NCBI RefSeq assembly: GCF_003944765.1
Contig: NZ_RWIU01000003.1
Coordinates: forward strand, 522,474 to 586,473
DNA: 64,000 bases
DNA from: Hymenobacter perfusus
GTDB lineage: Bacteria; Bacteroidota; Bacteroidia; Cytophagales; Hymenobacteraceae
Direction: 5' to 3'
Numbering within the stretch: the first letter of the stretch is position 1; each line of letters starts with the position of its first letter. The position numbers and the translations under genes are program-made. The notes under the pieces were generated by a model. It did not search any database. It saw nothing but the letters and a program-made list of their open reading frames with translations, and was not told the DNA's origin. This document shows, in pieces, positions 24,803 to 35,730 of this stretch.

Positions 24803-26239
24803 TTACTTCCAGCCGCCGCCCAGGGCGCGGTACACGTTTACGGAGGCGTTGAGCTGCTGCATCCGGGTTTCGATGAGGTCGAACTTCGATTCCAGGGCGT
24901 CGCGCTGGGTGAAGAGGACTTCGGTGTAGTCGGCGCGGGCGGAGCGGAACAGGCTGTTGGAAATGCTGCTTGACTGGTTGAGGGCCAGCACGGCCTTGGC
25001 CTTCTCGTCGTAGCTCAGTTGCAGGTTGTTGATGCTGGCCAGTTGGTTAGCTACTTCCACGTAGGCGTTCAGGATGGTGCGCTCGTAGTTGTAGGCGGCC
25101 TGAATCTGCACGGCGTTGGCGTTGCCGTACACGGCCTTGATGCCGTTGCGGTTCACCAGCGGGGCCACCAAATCACCGGCCAGGGAGTACAGCATGCTCT
25201 CGGGCGTGGTGAACAGCAGGCCGGGTTTGAAGGCCCCGAAACCGGCCCCGCCCGTGATGCGCAGCGCCGGGTAGAAGTTGGCCCGCGCAATCTGGATGTC
25301 CAGCTTGGCGGCGGCCAGCTGCTGCTCGGCCTGCCGGATATCGGGGCGGTTTTGCAGCAGCTGGGCCGGCACGCCGGCCTGCACCGGGGCGGGCAGCAGC
25401 TCATTGAACGCCGCCGAGTTGCGGGCAATGGGCTGGGGGTAGCGGCCGGCCAGGAAGTTGAGGCGGTTCTCGGTTTCGGTGATGCGCTGCTGAATGTCGT
25501 ACTGCAGGCTGCGGGTGGTGTGCAGCTGCGCCTCGAAGCGCTGCACGGCCAGCTCGGTGGTGCGGGCCGATTCCTTCTGCAGCTTCACCAGCTCCAAAGC
25601 GTTGGTTTGCAGCTCGATGTTCTGGCGCACGATGGCCAGCTGGTTGTCCAGGCCCAGCAGCTCGTAGTAGGACGACGCAATTTCGCCAATCAGGTTCGTG
25701 ACGGTGAAGTTGCGGCCTTCCACTGTGGCCAGGTAGCGCAGCGCGGCCGACTTGCGGGCGTTGCGCAGCTTGTGCCAGATGTCCACTTCCCAGCTGGCAA
25801 ACGCCCCGATCTGGTAGTTGGGCAGCGGGTTGGGGTTGCGGTGCTCGGGCCGGATGTTGATGGCTTCCTCGGTAGCTCCCTGCAGCGTGTTTTTGCTGGC
25901 CCGCGCCGTTTCGGCCTTCACGCCCAAACCCACGAAGGGCAGGTACTCGCCCTTGCGGATCTGCACCTCGTTGCGGGCAATCTGGATTTCCTGCAGCGAG
26001 ATGTTCAGCTCCTGGTTGCGCTGCAGAGCCGTATCGATGAGGCCGATGAGGTTGGGGTCGGTGAAGAACTGCCGCCACTGGGTGCGGGCGGTGTTGGTGC
26101 TATCCGGGGTGGTGGTGGCGTAGGTGGCGGGTACCGGGCGGCCGGCGGCCTTGGTGGCCAGTTCGGGCGTTTTGCACGCGCCCACCGAAAGGGCCAGTAA
26201 AGCGGCGCTCAGGCCTTGAAAGAGGCGTTTGTTACGCAT
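24803..26239 (-). CDS. Outer-membrane efflux lipoprotein, TolC/NodT family
   Basis: 478 residues from ATG 26239, which overlaps the 3' end of the RND pump gene by eight bases. The frame continues nine codons upstream to a TTG. A lipobox (LSVGAC) places it in the outer membrane as a lipoprotein, as in OprM/NodT proteins. Two efflux-protein repeats are visible: residues about 60-250 (helical SLQEIQIARNEVQIRKGEYLPFVGLG) and about 270-470 (NRPDIRQAEQQLAAAKLDIQIARANFYPALRITGGAG). It forms the trimeric exit channel of the tripartite pump encoded with 26232-29429 and 29670-30758. Confidence 0.93.
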   Translation of the reverse strand: MRNKRLFQGLSAALLALSVGACKTPELATKAAGRPVPATYATTTPDSTNTARTQWRQFFTDPNLIGLIDTALQRNQELNISLQEIQIARNEVQIRKGEYLPFVGLGVKAETARASKNTLQGATEEAINIRPEHRNPNPLPNYQIGAFASWEVDIWHKLRNARKSAALRYLATVEGRNFTVTNLIGEIASSYYELLGLDNQLAIVRQNIELQTNALELVKLQKESARTTELAVQRFEAQLHTTRSLQYDIQQRITETENRLNFLAGRYPQPIARNSAAFNELLPAPVQAGVPAQLLQNRPDIRQAEQQLAAAKLDIQIARANFYPALRITGGAGFGAFKPGLLFTTPESMLYSLAGDLVAPLVNRNGIKAVYGNANAVQIQAAYNYERTILNAYVEVANQLASINNLQLSYDEKAKAVLALNQSSSISNSLFRSARADYTEVLFTQRDALESKFDLIETRMQQLNASVNVYRALGGGWK

Positions 26240-29200
26240 GACTGTGGCTCGGAATTTCTTCATCAACTAATACGTGCGGCTCAAATTCCGACAGCGGGTT
26301 TTCATTCTCATCCTGGATCAGCTTGCGGCCGGCGGCCAGCGTGCCAAAAATGTAGTACAGGCCGGGCACGAGAATTACCCCGAACACGGTGCCGAACAGC
26401 ATGCCGCCCAGCGCCGCCGTGCCAATGGTGCGGTTGCCGATAGCGCCCGCGCCGTGGGCAATGACCAGCGGAATTAGGCCGGCAATGAAGGCGAAGGAGG
26501 TCATCAGAATGGGCCGGAAACGCACTTTGGCGCCTTCAATGGCCGCTTCGCGCACCGTCATGCCTTCCTCGTGCTTCTGCACCGCAAACTCCACAATCAG
26601 CACGGCGTTTTTGCCCAACAGGCCCACCAGCATCACGAGGCCCACCTGGGCGTAGATGTTGTTGGCCAGGCCCATAGTTTTGATGAGCAAAAAGGAGCCG
26701 AAAATACCGGCCGGCAAGCTCAGAATCACGGACAGCGGCAGCAGGAAGCTCTCGTACTGCGCGGCCAACACCAGGTACACGAAGCCCAGCACAATCAGGA
26801 AGATGTAGATGGCCTCGTTGCCGCGGCTCACCTCGTCTTTCGACAAGCCGCCCCAGTCGATATCATAGCCCCGGGGCAGGGTTTTGGCGGCTACTTCCTG
26901 CACCGCCTTGATGGCCTCGCCGGAGCTGTAGCCCGCCGCCGCGTCGCCGCGGATAGAGGCCGTGGGATACATGTTGTAGCGGTTGATTTCGTTGGCGCCC
27001 TGGCCCTTCACAATCTTCATGAAGGCCGACATCGGCACCATTTCGCCCTTGTCGTTCTTCACCCAGAGGTCCAGAATATCCTTGGGCAGGCGGCGGTACT
27101 CGGGCGAAGCCTGCACGAACACCTTGAAGAAGCGCTGGTACTTGATGAAGCCCAGCTCGTAGGTCGAGCCCACCATAATGCTGAGCGTGTTCATGGCGTT
27201 GCCGATGCTCACGCCCTTCTGCATGGCCAGCTGGTTGTCAATCTGCAGCTCGTACTGCGGATAGTTGGCCGAGAAGAAGGTGAACAGGCCGGCCAGCTCC
27301 TTGCGCTTTTTCAGGGCGGTCATGAACTCCTCGTTCACTTTTTCCAGGGCCTTGTAGTCGCCGGTGGCGGTTTTGTCGAGCATCTGCAGCTGGAAACCGC
27401 CCGCCGCGCCGTAGCCCGGTACTGCCGGTGGCTCGAAGAATTCGATGGTCGCGCCGGGAATTTCCTTGGCCTTTTCTTCCAGGGACATGATAACGTCGTG
27501 CACCGATTCCTTGCGCTCCGACCAGGGCTTGAGGCTGATGATGCAGGTACCGGCGTTGGAGCCGCGGCCTTCGGTCAGAATCTCGTAGCCGGCCAGCGTG
27601 GAAATGCTTTCGATGCCGGGTACTTTTTCGGCCAGCTTCTGGAGGCGCTGCGACAAGTCGTTGGTGCGCTCCAGGGTGGAGCCGGGCGGCGTCTGGAGCA
27701 CGGCGTAAATCATGCCCTGGTCTTCGGCCGGAATGAAGCCCGAAGGCAGGGTGGTGGAGATGCCAAAAATGCCCAGTCCGAAGGCAATGAGCACCGCGAA
27801 GGTGAGCACGCGGCGGTCCACCACTTTTTCCAGCAGGTTGGTGTAGCGGCCGGTCAGACGCTCGAAGCCGCGGTTAAACCAGTCGATAAACCGGTTGATG
27901 GGCGTTTTCTTGCGGGGCTGGCCGTGGTTGTTCTTCAGAATCATGGCGCAGAGCACCGGCGTCAGCGTCAGGGCCACGATGCCCGAAATGACGATGCTGG
28001 CAGCCATGGTAATCGAGAACTGGCGGTAGAAAATACCCACCGGCCCGCTCATGAAGGCCACCGGCACGAACACGGCCGTCATCAGGATGGTAATGGCAAT
28101 AATAGCCCCGCTGATTTCCCCGATAACCTCGCGCACCGCCCCGTAGGGCGAGAGGTGCTTTTCCTCCATCTTGGCGTGCACGGCTTCCACCACCACAATG
28201 GCGTCATCCACCACAATCCCGATGGCCAGCACCAGCGCAAACAGCGTTATCATGTTGATGGTGAGCCCAAACGCCTGCATGGCCATGAACGCGCCCACCA
28301 ACGATACCGGCACCGCAATAATCGGAATCAGCGTGGAGCGCCAGTCGCCCAGGAACAGGAACACCACCAGGGCCACCAGAATAAAGGCGTCGCGCAGGGT
28401 GTGAATCACGTTTTCGGTGGAGGCGTCGAGGAAGTTCGACACGTCGTAGCTGATCTTGTAGTCCATGCCGGGGGGCATGGTTTTCTTCAGCTCCTCCAGC
28501 TTGGTTTTCACGCTCTTGATGACGTCCAGGGCGTTGGAGCCGTAGGTTTGCTTGAGCATGATGGCCGCCGAAGGGTAGCCGTCGAGGTTGGAGTAGATGT
28601 CGTAGAATTCCGAGCCCAGCTCCACGTTGGCCACGTCCTTCAGGCGCAACGATTCGCCATTGGCGTTGGCCTTGATAATGACGTTCTTGTATTCCTCCAC
28701 GTCGTTGAAGCGGCCTTTGTAGGTCAGCACGTACTCCAGCGCCGAGGCCTCCTTGCCATCCGAGCGGCCGATGCGGCCCGGCGAGCCAATCACGCTCTGA
28801 TCGTTGAGGGCTTCCATCACGTCATCCACCGACAGGTTGTAGGCCCGCATGCGGTCCGGCTTCAGCCACACGCGCATGGCGTACTGGCGCGAGCCTAGAA
28901 TGCTGGCCCGCCCCACGCCATCAATGCGCTGGATTTCGGGCAGCATGTTCACCCCGGCAAAGTTGAAGAGGTACCGCATGTCGGTATTCTTGTCTTTGCT
29001 GTAGAGGTTGACGTACATGAGCATGTTGGGCACCACGCGGTTCACCACCACACCTTCGCGCTGCACCAGCACTGGCAGGCGGTTGAGCACCTGCGCAATG
29101 CGGGTGTTCACGTTCACCACGGCCTGCTCGGGGTCGGTGCCCAGATTGAACACAATCTGGATGTTGGCCTCACCGGCCGATACGGCGTCGGAGGTCATGT

Positions 29201-29429
29201 ACTTCATGCCGGGCACGCCATTAATGGCCTGCTCCAGCGGAATCAGCACCGATTCGGTGAGCACCTTGGCGCTGGCGCCCGGATACGCCGTGCTCACCAT
29301 CACCATCGGCGGCGAAATCTCGGGGAACTGCGACGTGGGCAGCGTCTTGATTGCCAGAATGCCCAGGAACATGATGACCACCGATATGACGATGGCAAAC
29401 ACGGGTCGGCGAATGAATTTACTGAACAT
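26232..29429 (-). CDS. RND multidrug efflux pump, HAE-1 (AcrB-like) family
   Basis: 1065 residues, the usual HAE-1 length. Inner-membrane proton-driven pump, twelve helices and two large periplasmic loops. N-terminal FIRRPVFAIVISVVIMFLGILAIKTLPTSQFPEI, and the proton-relay Asp pair in helix 4 (GIVVDDAIVVVEAV) are present. AMQAFGLTINMITLFALVLAIG also fits. Cargo (drugs, dyes, lipids) is not predictable. Gene order adaptor, pump, channel on the minus strand is the standard one, but 240 bases with a palindromic element separate it from the adaptor gene. Confidence 0.96.
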   Translation of the reverse strand: MFSKFIRRPVFAIVISVVIMFLGILAIKTLPTSQFPEISPPMVMVSTAYPGASAKVLTESVLIPLEQAINGVPGMKYMTSDAVSAGEANIQIVFNLGTDPEQAVVNVNTRIAQVLNRLPVLVQREGVVVNRVVPNMLMYVNLYSKDKNTDMRYLFNFAGVNMLPEIQRIDGVGRASILGSRQYAMRVWLKPDRMRAYNLSVDDVMEALNDQSVIGSPGRIGRSDGKEASALEYVLTYKGRFNDVEEYKNVIIKANANGESLRLKDVANVELGSEFYDIYSNLDGYPSAAIMLKQTYGSNALDVIKSVKTKLEELKKTMPPGMDYKISYDVSNFLDASTENVIHTLRDAFILVALVVFLFLGDWRSTLIPIIAVPVSLVGAFMAMQAFGLTINMITLFALVLAIGIVVDDAIVVVEAVHAKMEEKHLSPYGAVREVIGEISGAIIAITILMTAVFVPVAFMSGPVGIFYRQFSITMAASIVISGIVALTLTPVLCAMILKNNHGQPRKKTPINRFIDWFNRGFERLTGRYTNLLEKVVDRRVLTFAVLIAFGLGIFGISTTLPSGFIPAEDQGMIYAVLQTPPGSTLERTNDLSQRLQKLAEKVPGIESISTLAGYEILTEGRGSNAGTCIISLKPWSERKESVHDVIMSLEEKAKEIPGATIEFFEPPAVPGYGAAGGFQLQMLDKTATGDYKALEKVNEEFMTALKKRKELAGLFTFFSANYPQYELQIDNQLAMQKGVSIGNAMNTLSIMVGSTYELGFIKYQRFFKVFVQASPEYRRLPKDILDLWVKNDKGEMVPMSAFMKIVKGQGANEINRYNMYPTASIRGDAAAGYSSGEAIKAVQEVAAKTLPRGYDIDWGGLSKDEVSRGNEAIYIFLIVLGFVYLVLAAQYESFLLPLSVILSLPAGIFGSFLLIKTMGLANNIYAQVGLVMLVGLLGKNAVLIVEFAVQKHEEGMTVREAAIEGAKVRFRPILMTSFAFIAGLIPLVIAHGAGAIGNRTIGTAALGGMLFGTVFGVILVPGLYYIFGTLAAGRKLIQDENENPLSEFEPHVLVDEEIPSHSHA

Positions 29430-29460
29430 GATAGTTACTGTTCGTTGCTGTTAGAAGGCC

Positions 29461-29648
29461 GTCATGCTTGATCTGGCGTCCGCTTGTCGAAGCATCTCGC
29501 CTGCTTCGTTGCACGGTTCACCAGCCCAGGGTTTAAACCCTGGGCTATGGAGCGGAAATCGTGCGATAAGAAGGAATTAGTTTGGCGGTAGAGATGCTTC
29601 GACTGCGGCTGCGCACACTGGCTTTATGCGCCACATGCTCAGCATGAC
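29461..29648. repeat. Composite palindromic repeat, family D copy 2, inside the efflux operon
   Basis: Outer arms GTCATGCTTG...CGAAGCATCTCGCC and GGCGGTAGAGATGCTTCG...CTCAGCATGAC. Inside, at 29523-29546, is a perfect 24-bp palindrome (half-site AGCCCAGGGTTT), identical to one at 54133-54156. The right arm carries the TTTATGCGCCACATGCTC segment shared with family B copy 2. Confidence 0.85.
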
Positions 29649-29669
29649 CGTCTATTCTAGAATGAAGCT

Positions 29670-30758
29670 CTATTCCGAGTACACTTTCAGGTGCGAAATC
29701 ACGGCTTTCGGCTCCTCGTAGGTGAAGCGGATTTTGTCGCCTTCCTTCACCTTGCGGATGCCTTCGAGCATGATTTTGTCGGTGGCTTTCAGGCCGGCCG
29801 AGATGATGTAGAGGTCGGGCATTTCGGAGGCCACGGTTACCTCAGTCTGGTGAACCTTATTTTTGGCATCCACCACGTACACGAACTTCTTTTCGAGCAC
29901 CTCGAAGGTGGCTTTCTGCGGGATGATGACGGCGTTTTTGAGCGGCACGGTCATCAGTACCGAGCCGGTTTCGCCGTTGCGCAGCAGGCCTTCGGGGTTG
30001 GGGAAGGTGGCCCGGAAGGCAATGTTGCCGGTTTCGTTGTTGAAGTCGGCCTCGATGGTCTGCACCACGCCGGGGTGGGTGAACACCTCGTTGTTGGCCA
30101 TCATCAGCTTCACCTTGGTTTCGGCTTCGGTGCGGGCGTGGGCTTTGTAGGCCAGGTACTCGGCCTCGGGCACGTTGAAGTACACCCACATCTTGCTGTT
30201 GTCGGAGAGGGTGGTCAGCAGGTCGCCTTCATCCACGAGGCTACCCAGGCGGGCCTGGAAGTGGTCCATAATGCCGCTGAAGGGCGCCCGGATGGTGGTG
30301 AAATCGAGGTGGGTTTTGGCCAGTCCGACTTCGGCATTGGCTTTGTCGAGCTTGGCCTGGGCCAGGGCCAGCTCGTTTTTGGATACCACGTTCTTGTCGG
30401 CCAGCAGCTTGGTGTTCTGGTACTCGATGCCCACGTAGTTGGCCTCGGCCTTCGACTTCTGCAGCTCGGCCTTGTACACCATCGGCATGATCTGGAACAT
30501 GAGCTGGCCCTGCTGCACGCGCTGGCCTTCGTCCACGTAGATCTTCTGCAGGTAGCCTTTCTCCAGCGCCCGCACCTCAATGTGCTGGTAGGCATGAATC
30601 TGCGACACGTACTCCTTGGTGATGGTCGTGTCTTTCTGGAGCGGGCTGGTGACGAGGAACTTGATTTTCTCCTCTTTTTCCTTGTGTTCCTTGGAGCAGC
30701 TCGTGCTGCTCGCCACTACGCCCATGCTCATGAGCGCCAGCAAAAACCTTGTTTTCAT
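29670..30758 (-). CDS. Periplasmic adaptor subunit of RND efflux pump
   Basis: 362 residues from ATG 30758 (MKTRFLLALMSMG). The lipobox (STSC near residue 21) predicts an inner-membrane-anchored lipoprotein in the periplasm, as for AcrA/MexA. Biotinyl-lipoyl halves flank a helical hairpin: VRALEKGYLQKIYVDEGQRVQQGQLMFQI, then coiled-coil AELQKSKAEANYVGIEYQNTKLL... and APFSGIMDHFQARLGSLVDEGDLLTTL. The end is the membrane-proximal barrel. It links the pump at 26232 to the channel at 24803. No TetR- or MarR-type regulator is adjacent. Confidence 0.95.
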   Translation of the reverse strand: MKTRFLLALMSMGVVASSTSCSKEHKEKEEKIKFLVTSPLQKDTTITKEYVSQIHAYQHIEVRALEKGYLQKIYVDEGQRVQQGQLMFQIMPMVYKAELQKSKAEANYVGIEYQNTKLLADKNVVSKNELALAQAKLDKANAEVGLAKTHLDFTTIRAPFSGIMDHFQARLGSLVDEGDLLTTLSDNSKMWVYFNVPEAEYLAYKAHARTEAETKVKLMMANNEVFTHPGVVQTIEADFNNETGNIAFRATFPNPEGLLRNGETGSVLMTVPLKNAVIIPQKATFEVLEKKFVYVVDAKNKVHQTEVTVASEMPDLYIISAGLKATDKIMLEGIRKVKEGDKIRFTYEEPKAVISHLKVYSE

Positions 30759-30847
30759 ATGCGTATTGCGTGCCATCCTGATTGAATGACACAAAGCAAC
30801 CGCCGCCTTCATGAAGGCCGTGTGAAGCCGAAAATTATATCCGGGCC

Positions 30848-30931
30848 GTAGCGCGCACCGTGTAGTTCGCGCTAAGGTGCCGTTCACAAGGCCGCAACGG
30901 TGTGAGGCGCGAACTACAAAGTCCTCGCTAC
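30848..30931. repeat. Palindromic repeat, family C, overlapping a gene end
   Basis: GTAGCGCGCACCGTGTAGTTCGCGC and complementary GCGCGAACTAC...CTCGCTAC arms. The right arm overlaps the last codons and stop (30914) of the ADP-ribosylglycohydrolase gene. Confidence 0.75.
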
Positions 30932-31822
30932 TTCTGGCCCGGTACGCCCCAGCACGCTCCGTATCCACGGATATTCCGGCAGCTGCGCCAGCCGCTGCAG
31001 TAATTTCGGTGGCAGACCCGCCGGCCCCACCAACGCCCCGGCTACCTGCCCCGCCAGCGAGGCGTTGGTATCTGTATCACCCCCGTTGGCTATGAGCTGC
31101 AGCAGCAGCCGTGTCAGGCCCAGGTTCCGGATTTTAGTGGCGCAGAACAGGGCGAAGGGCACCGAGTTGACGACATGTCCGTTGTTGCCCAGTCGGGCGG
31201 CCTCGGCAATGGTAGCGTCGGGCGGATATGCGCTTAGCTCTCGCAGCCGGTCCGTCAGGTTGGTATCCGGCAGGTCTGGCAGGAGCAGGGCCAGGAGGTT
31301 GTTGTGGCCGGTCCAGGTGTGGTCTAAAGCGGCCCGAATGGCCAGGTACACGGCCAGCGCGCCGGCATAAGCATCCTCGTTCCGGTGCGTCAGGGCGCAG
31401 GCGTCGTGAAGAATTTGCCGGGTGGTAGTGGGGTAGAAGGCGAAGGGTGCGATGCGCATGGCCGCCCCGTTGCCCGCCGCGTACTGCCCCCGGCGGCCGG
31501 TTTGCGTCCAAGGCATTCCCGCCTCCGCGTTGCGGATGGCTTGCAGCGTACTGGCCCCGAGGCCGGTGAGCCGGCCCTGCCGGTAGTAGGCCACAAACTG
31601 CTGCCCCAGACGGGTGGGGTCGAAGGGGCCAGCCGCCAGCACCTCGCAGGTGGCCAGCGTCAGCTGGGTATCATCGGTAATGGCCCAGCGCCGGACCGGG
31701 GCTGCTGGCTGGCCGCCGAGATAAAACGTAGCGGCAGCGGGTTGCTCGTTTTCAAAGCTGCTGCCCCAGGCATCTCCGATGGCTCCGGCAAGCAGGCAGG
31801 CTTCAAATTTCTCGCGTAACAT
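30914..31822 (-). CDS. ADP-ribosylglycohydrolase family protein
   Basis: 302 residues from ATG 31822 (MLREKFEACLLAGAIGDAWG). The metal-binding motifs of the DraG/ARH family are present. GAIGDAWGSSFE is at the start, ITDDTQLTL at about 50-58, and NGGDTDTNASLAGQVAGAL near 250-270. Together these hold two divalent metal ions and cleave ADP-ribose links. No partner ADP-ribosyltransferase (DraT-like) is in the window, so it may act on protein, nucleotide or nucleic-acid ADP-ribosylation. The last few residues (VARTL) are encoded by the arm of a palindromic repeat, suggesting the native C-terminus was changed by the repeat. Confidence 0.9.
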   Translation of the reverse strand: MLREKFEACLLAGAIGDAWGSSFENEQPAAATFYLGGQPAAPVRRWAITDDTQLTLATCEVLAAGPFDPTRLGQQFVAYYRQGRLTGLGASTLQAIRNAEAGMPWTQTGRRGQYAAGNGAAMRIAPFAFYPTTTRQILHDACALTHRNEDAYAGALAVYLAIRAALDHTWTGHNNLLALLLPDLPDTNLTDRLRELSAYPPDATIAEAARLGNNGHVVNSVPFALFCATKIRNLGLTRLLLQLIANGGDTDTNASLAGQVAGALVGPAGLPPKLLQRLAQLPEYPWIRSVLGRTGPEVARTL

Positions 31823-31857
31823 AGTGCGGTTGATAAAGTCAGGTAATCGGGGGCGTA

Positions 31858-31894
31858 GCACCGTAGTGTGTACCGTGTAGTTCGCGCTACGGTG
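31858..31894. repeat. Degenerate family C palindrome
   Basis: GCACCGTAG...CTACGGTGC arms around GTGTAGTTCG. It sits between the ADP-ribosylglycohydrolase start and the stop of the lipoprotein gene. Confidence 0.6.
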
Positions 31895-31904
31895 CGACGG
31901 CCTG

Positions 31905-32327
31905 TTACAGCTTCCGAAACAGCGCGGGCATGGTGGCCGGGTCGAGGGCCTGCATATCAATCAGCCGCAGGGCCTTCACCATGTGCAGGGTCGAGGTCTT
32001 GTACTTCTGAAAGTGGGGCGTTTTCAGGTGCGCCTCATACGCCGCCCGGCTGGCGTATATCTCCAGAATCCGGATTTGATTTGGGTCGGCCTGCTGCTGC
32101 ATCGGGTAGATGGAAATGACGCCCGGCTCCAGCCGCACCGACGCCGCCGACTCCTCCCGCAGAATGGCCGTGTACTCGGCCAGGTAGCGCGGCTCAATCT
32201 CGATTTCCGACAACCGGATCATCATATTCTGGGGCGCCGCGGCTGGCGCTTTGCCCGGCGGGCGGCTGCACGAATACGCCAGCAGCGCGCCGGCAAGTAG
32301 GAGGGGAAGGGCAGTTGCTGGTTTCAT
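31905..32327 (-). CDS. Lipoprotein with antibiotic-biosynthesis-monooxygenase (ABM) domain
   Basis: 140 residues from ATG 32327. Signal peptide with lipobox (LLAYSC, Cys about 20), so envelope-anchored. Residues about 36-130 form one ferredoxin-like ABM domain: MIRLSEIEIEPRYLAEYTAILREESAASVRLEPGVISIYPM, then IRILEIYASRAAYEAHLKTPHFQKYK. This matches YgiN-type quinol monooxygenase-like proteins, here exported. Enzyme activity is not shown by sequence. It lies 80 bases upstream of the ADP-ribosylglycohydrolase gene on the same strand. Confidence 0.85.
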   Translation of the reverse strand: MKPATALPLLLAGALLAYSCSRPPGKAPAAAPQNMMIRLSEIEIEPRYLAEYTAILREESAASVRLEPGVISIYPMQQQADPNQIRILEIYASRAAYEAHLKTPHFQKYKTSTLHMVKALRLIDMQALDPATMPALFRKL

Positions 32328-32376
32328 ATTCCCGAATGGTTGGTAGCAGTCAGGAAAGTACGGGAATTGGGAGTGA

Positions 32377-34704
<2,328 letters not shown>

Positions 34705-34726
34705 GGCGAGTTGAAACGAGTAAGTA

Positions 34727-34768
34727 AAAGCCCGGTGGCCTTCCCTAGGGAAGGCCACCGGGCTTTTT
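34727..34768. terminator. Bidirectional terminator between GH97 and kdsB
   Basis: AAAGCCCGGTGGCCTTCCC and complement around a TA centre: an almost perfect 19-bp stem with T runs on both strands. It ends at the kdsB stop codon. Confidence 0.9.
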
Positions 34769-35517
34769 TAATTCTGTCCAGACAAGTGCTGCAACGCCCG
34801 CTCCACGTCCTCCGGCGTGTCGATGCCGATGGTTTCCAGGGTGGTTTCGGCGGTTTGGATGCGGTAGCCGGCTTCCAGCCACCGCAGCTGCTCCAGGCTT
34901 TCGGCCAGCTCCAGCGGCGAGGGCGGCAGCTGGGTGATTTCGCGGAGCACGTCGGGGCGGTAGGCGTAGAGGCCGATGTGGCGCAGGTAGCGGTGGTGTT
35001 GCAGCCACTCGGCCTGCGGGTGCTGGCGCTGGTAGGGCAAAGGGTGGCGGCTGAAGTACAGGGCCTCGGCCCGGGCGTTGAGCACCACTTTGGGCAGGTG
35101 CGGGCTGAACAGCTCCTCCTCGCTCACTACCGGTTTCACCAGTGTGGCCAGCTGGGGCGGGGCGGGCACCGCAAACAGCTGCACCAATGCGTCGATCTGG
35201 CTGGGATGGATGAACGGCTCGTCGCCCTGGATGTTGATGATGCAGTCGGCCTGCACGCCCAGCTGCTCGTAGGCGTCGCGCACCCGGTCGGTGCCGCTGG
35301 GGTGGTCAGGGTGGGTGAGCACGGCCTCGCCGCCGAAGCCGCGTACATGGTCCAGAATGCGCTGGTCGTCGGTGGCCACGACCACCCGGCTCAGGCTGGA
35401 CTGCCGGGCCTGGCGCACCACCCGCTCAATCATGGTCTGGCCGGCCAAATCGACGAGGGGCTTGCCGGGCAGGCGGGTGGAGGCAAAGCGGGCGGGAATG
35501 ATACCAATGGCGAGCAT
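34768..35517 (-). CDS. kdsB: 3-deoxy-manno-octulosonate cytidylyltransferase
   Basis: 249 residues. Couples Kdo to CMP for lipopolysaccharide inner core synthesis in the cytoplasm. Diagnostic start IIPARFASTRLPGKPL (CTP-binding), then VVVATDDQRI, HPSGTDRV at about 90-97, and INIQGDEPFI at about 112-121. The C-terminal ETTLETIGIDTPEDVERA is also typical. Convergent with GH97 and divergent from the LysM gene; no other LPS gene is near. Confidence 0.96.
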   Translation of the reverse strand: MLAIGIIPARFASTRLPGKPLVDLAGQTMIERVVRQARQSSLSRVVVATDDQRILDHVRGFGGEAVLTHPDHPSGTDRVRDAYEQLGVQADCIINIQGDEPFIHPSQIDALVQLFAVPAPPQLATLVKPVVSEEELFSPHLPKVVLNARAEALYFSRHPLPYQRQHPQAEWLQHHRYLRHIGLYAYRPDVLREITQLPPSPLELAESLEQLRWLEAGYRIQTAETTLETIGIDTPEDVERALQHLSGQN

Positions 35518-35730
35518 ACGAAGTGGGAACAGGAAGTAAGTGGCGCAAAAAACGCGAAAAACCCGCAGAACCGGCTTGCCGGGGGCTCATCCGGAAATTC
35601 AGCAAGTGAAAATTGCTTCCGTGATAATCTCCCGTGCTTTCGGCTGAATCCGTAACTTTCGGCAAACTTTATGCAAGGAGGCCGTGCCCATCGTGGGTTG
35701 CCCATTGCCGTTTTTTGCCTGCCGAATTGT

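Noticed and set aside
26571..28898. 775-codon plus-strand open frame across the RND pump gene
   Set aside because: It is the antisense shadow of the AcrB-like gene; GC-rich third positions keep the opposite frame open. His/Gln/Val-rich sequence with no domain.
30914..31822. ADP-ribosylglycohydrolase as part of a DarT/DarG-like or DraT/DraG system
   Set aside because: No ADP-ribosyltransferase gene and no macrodomain in the neighbourhood; the fold is DraG/ARH type and it stands alone.
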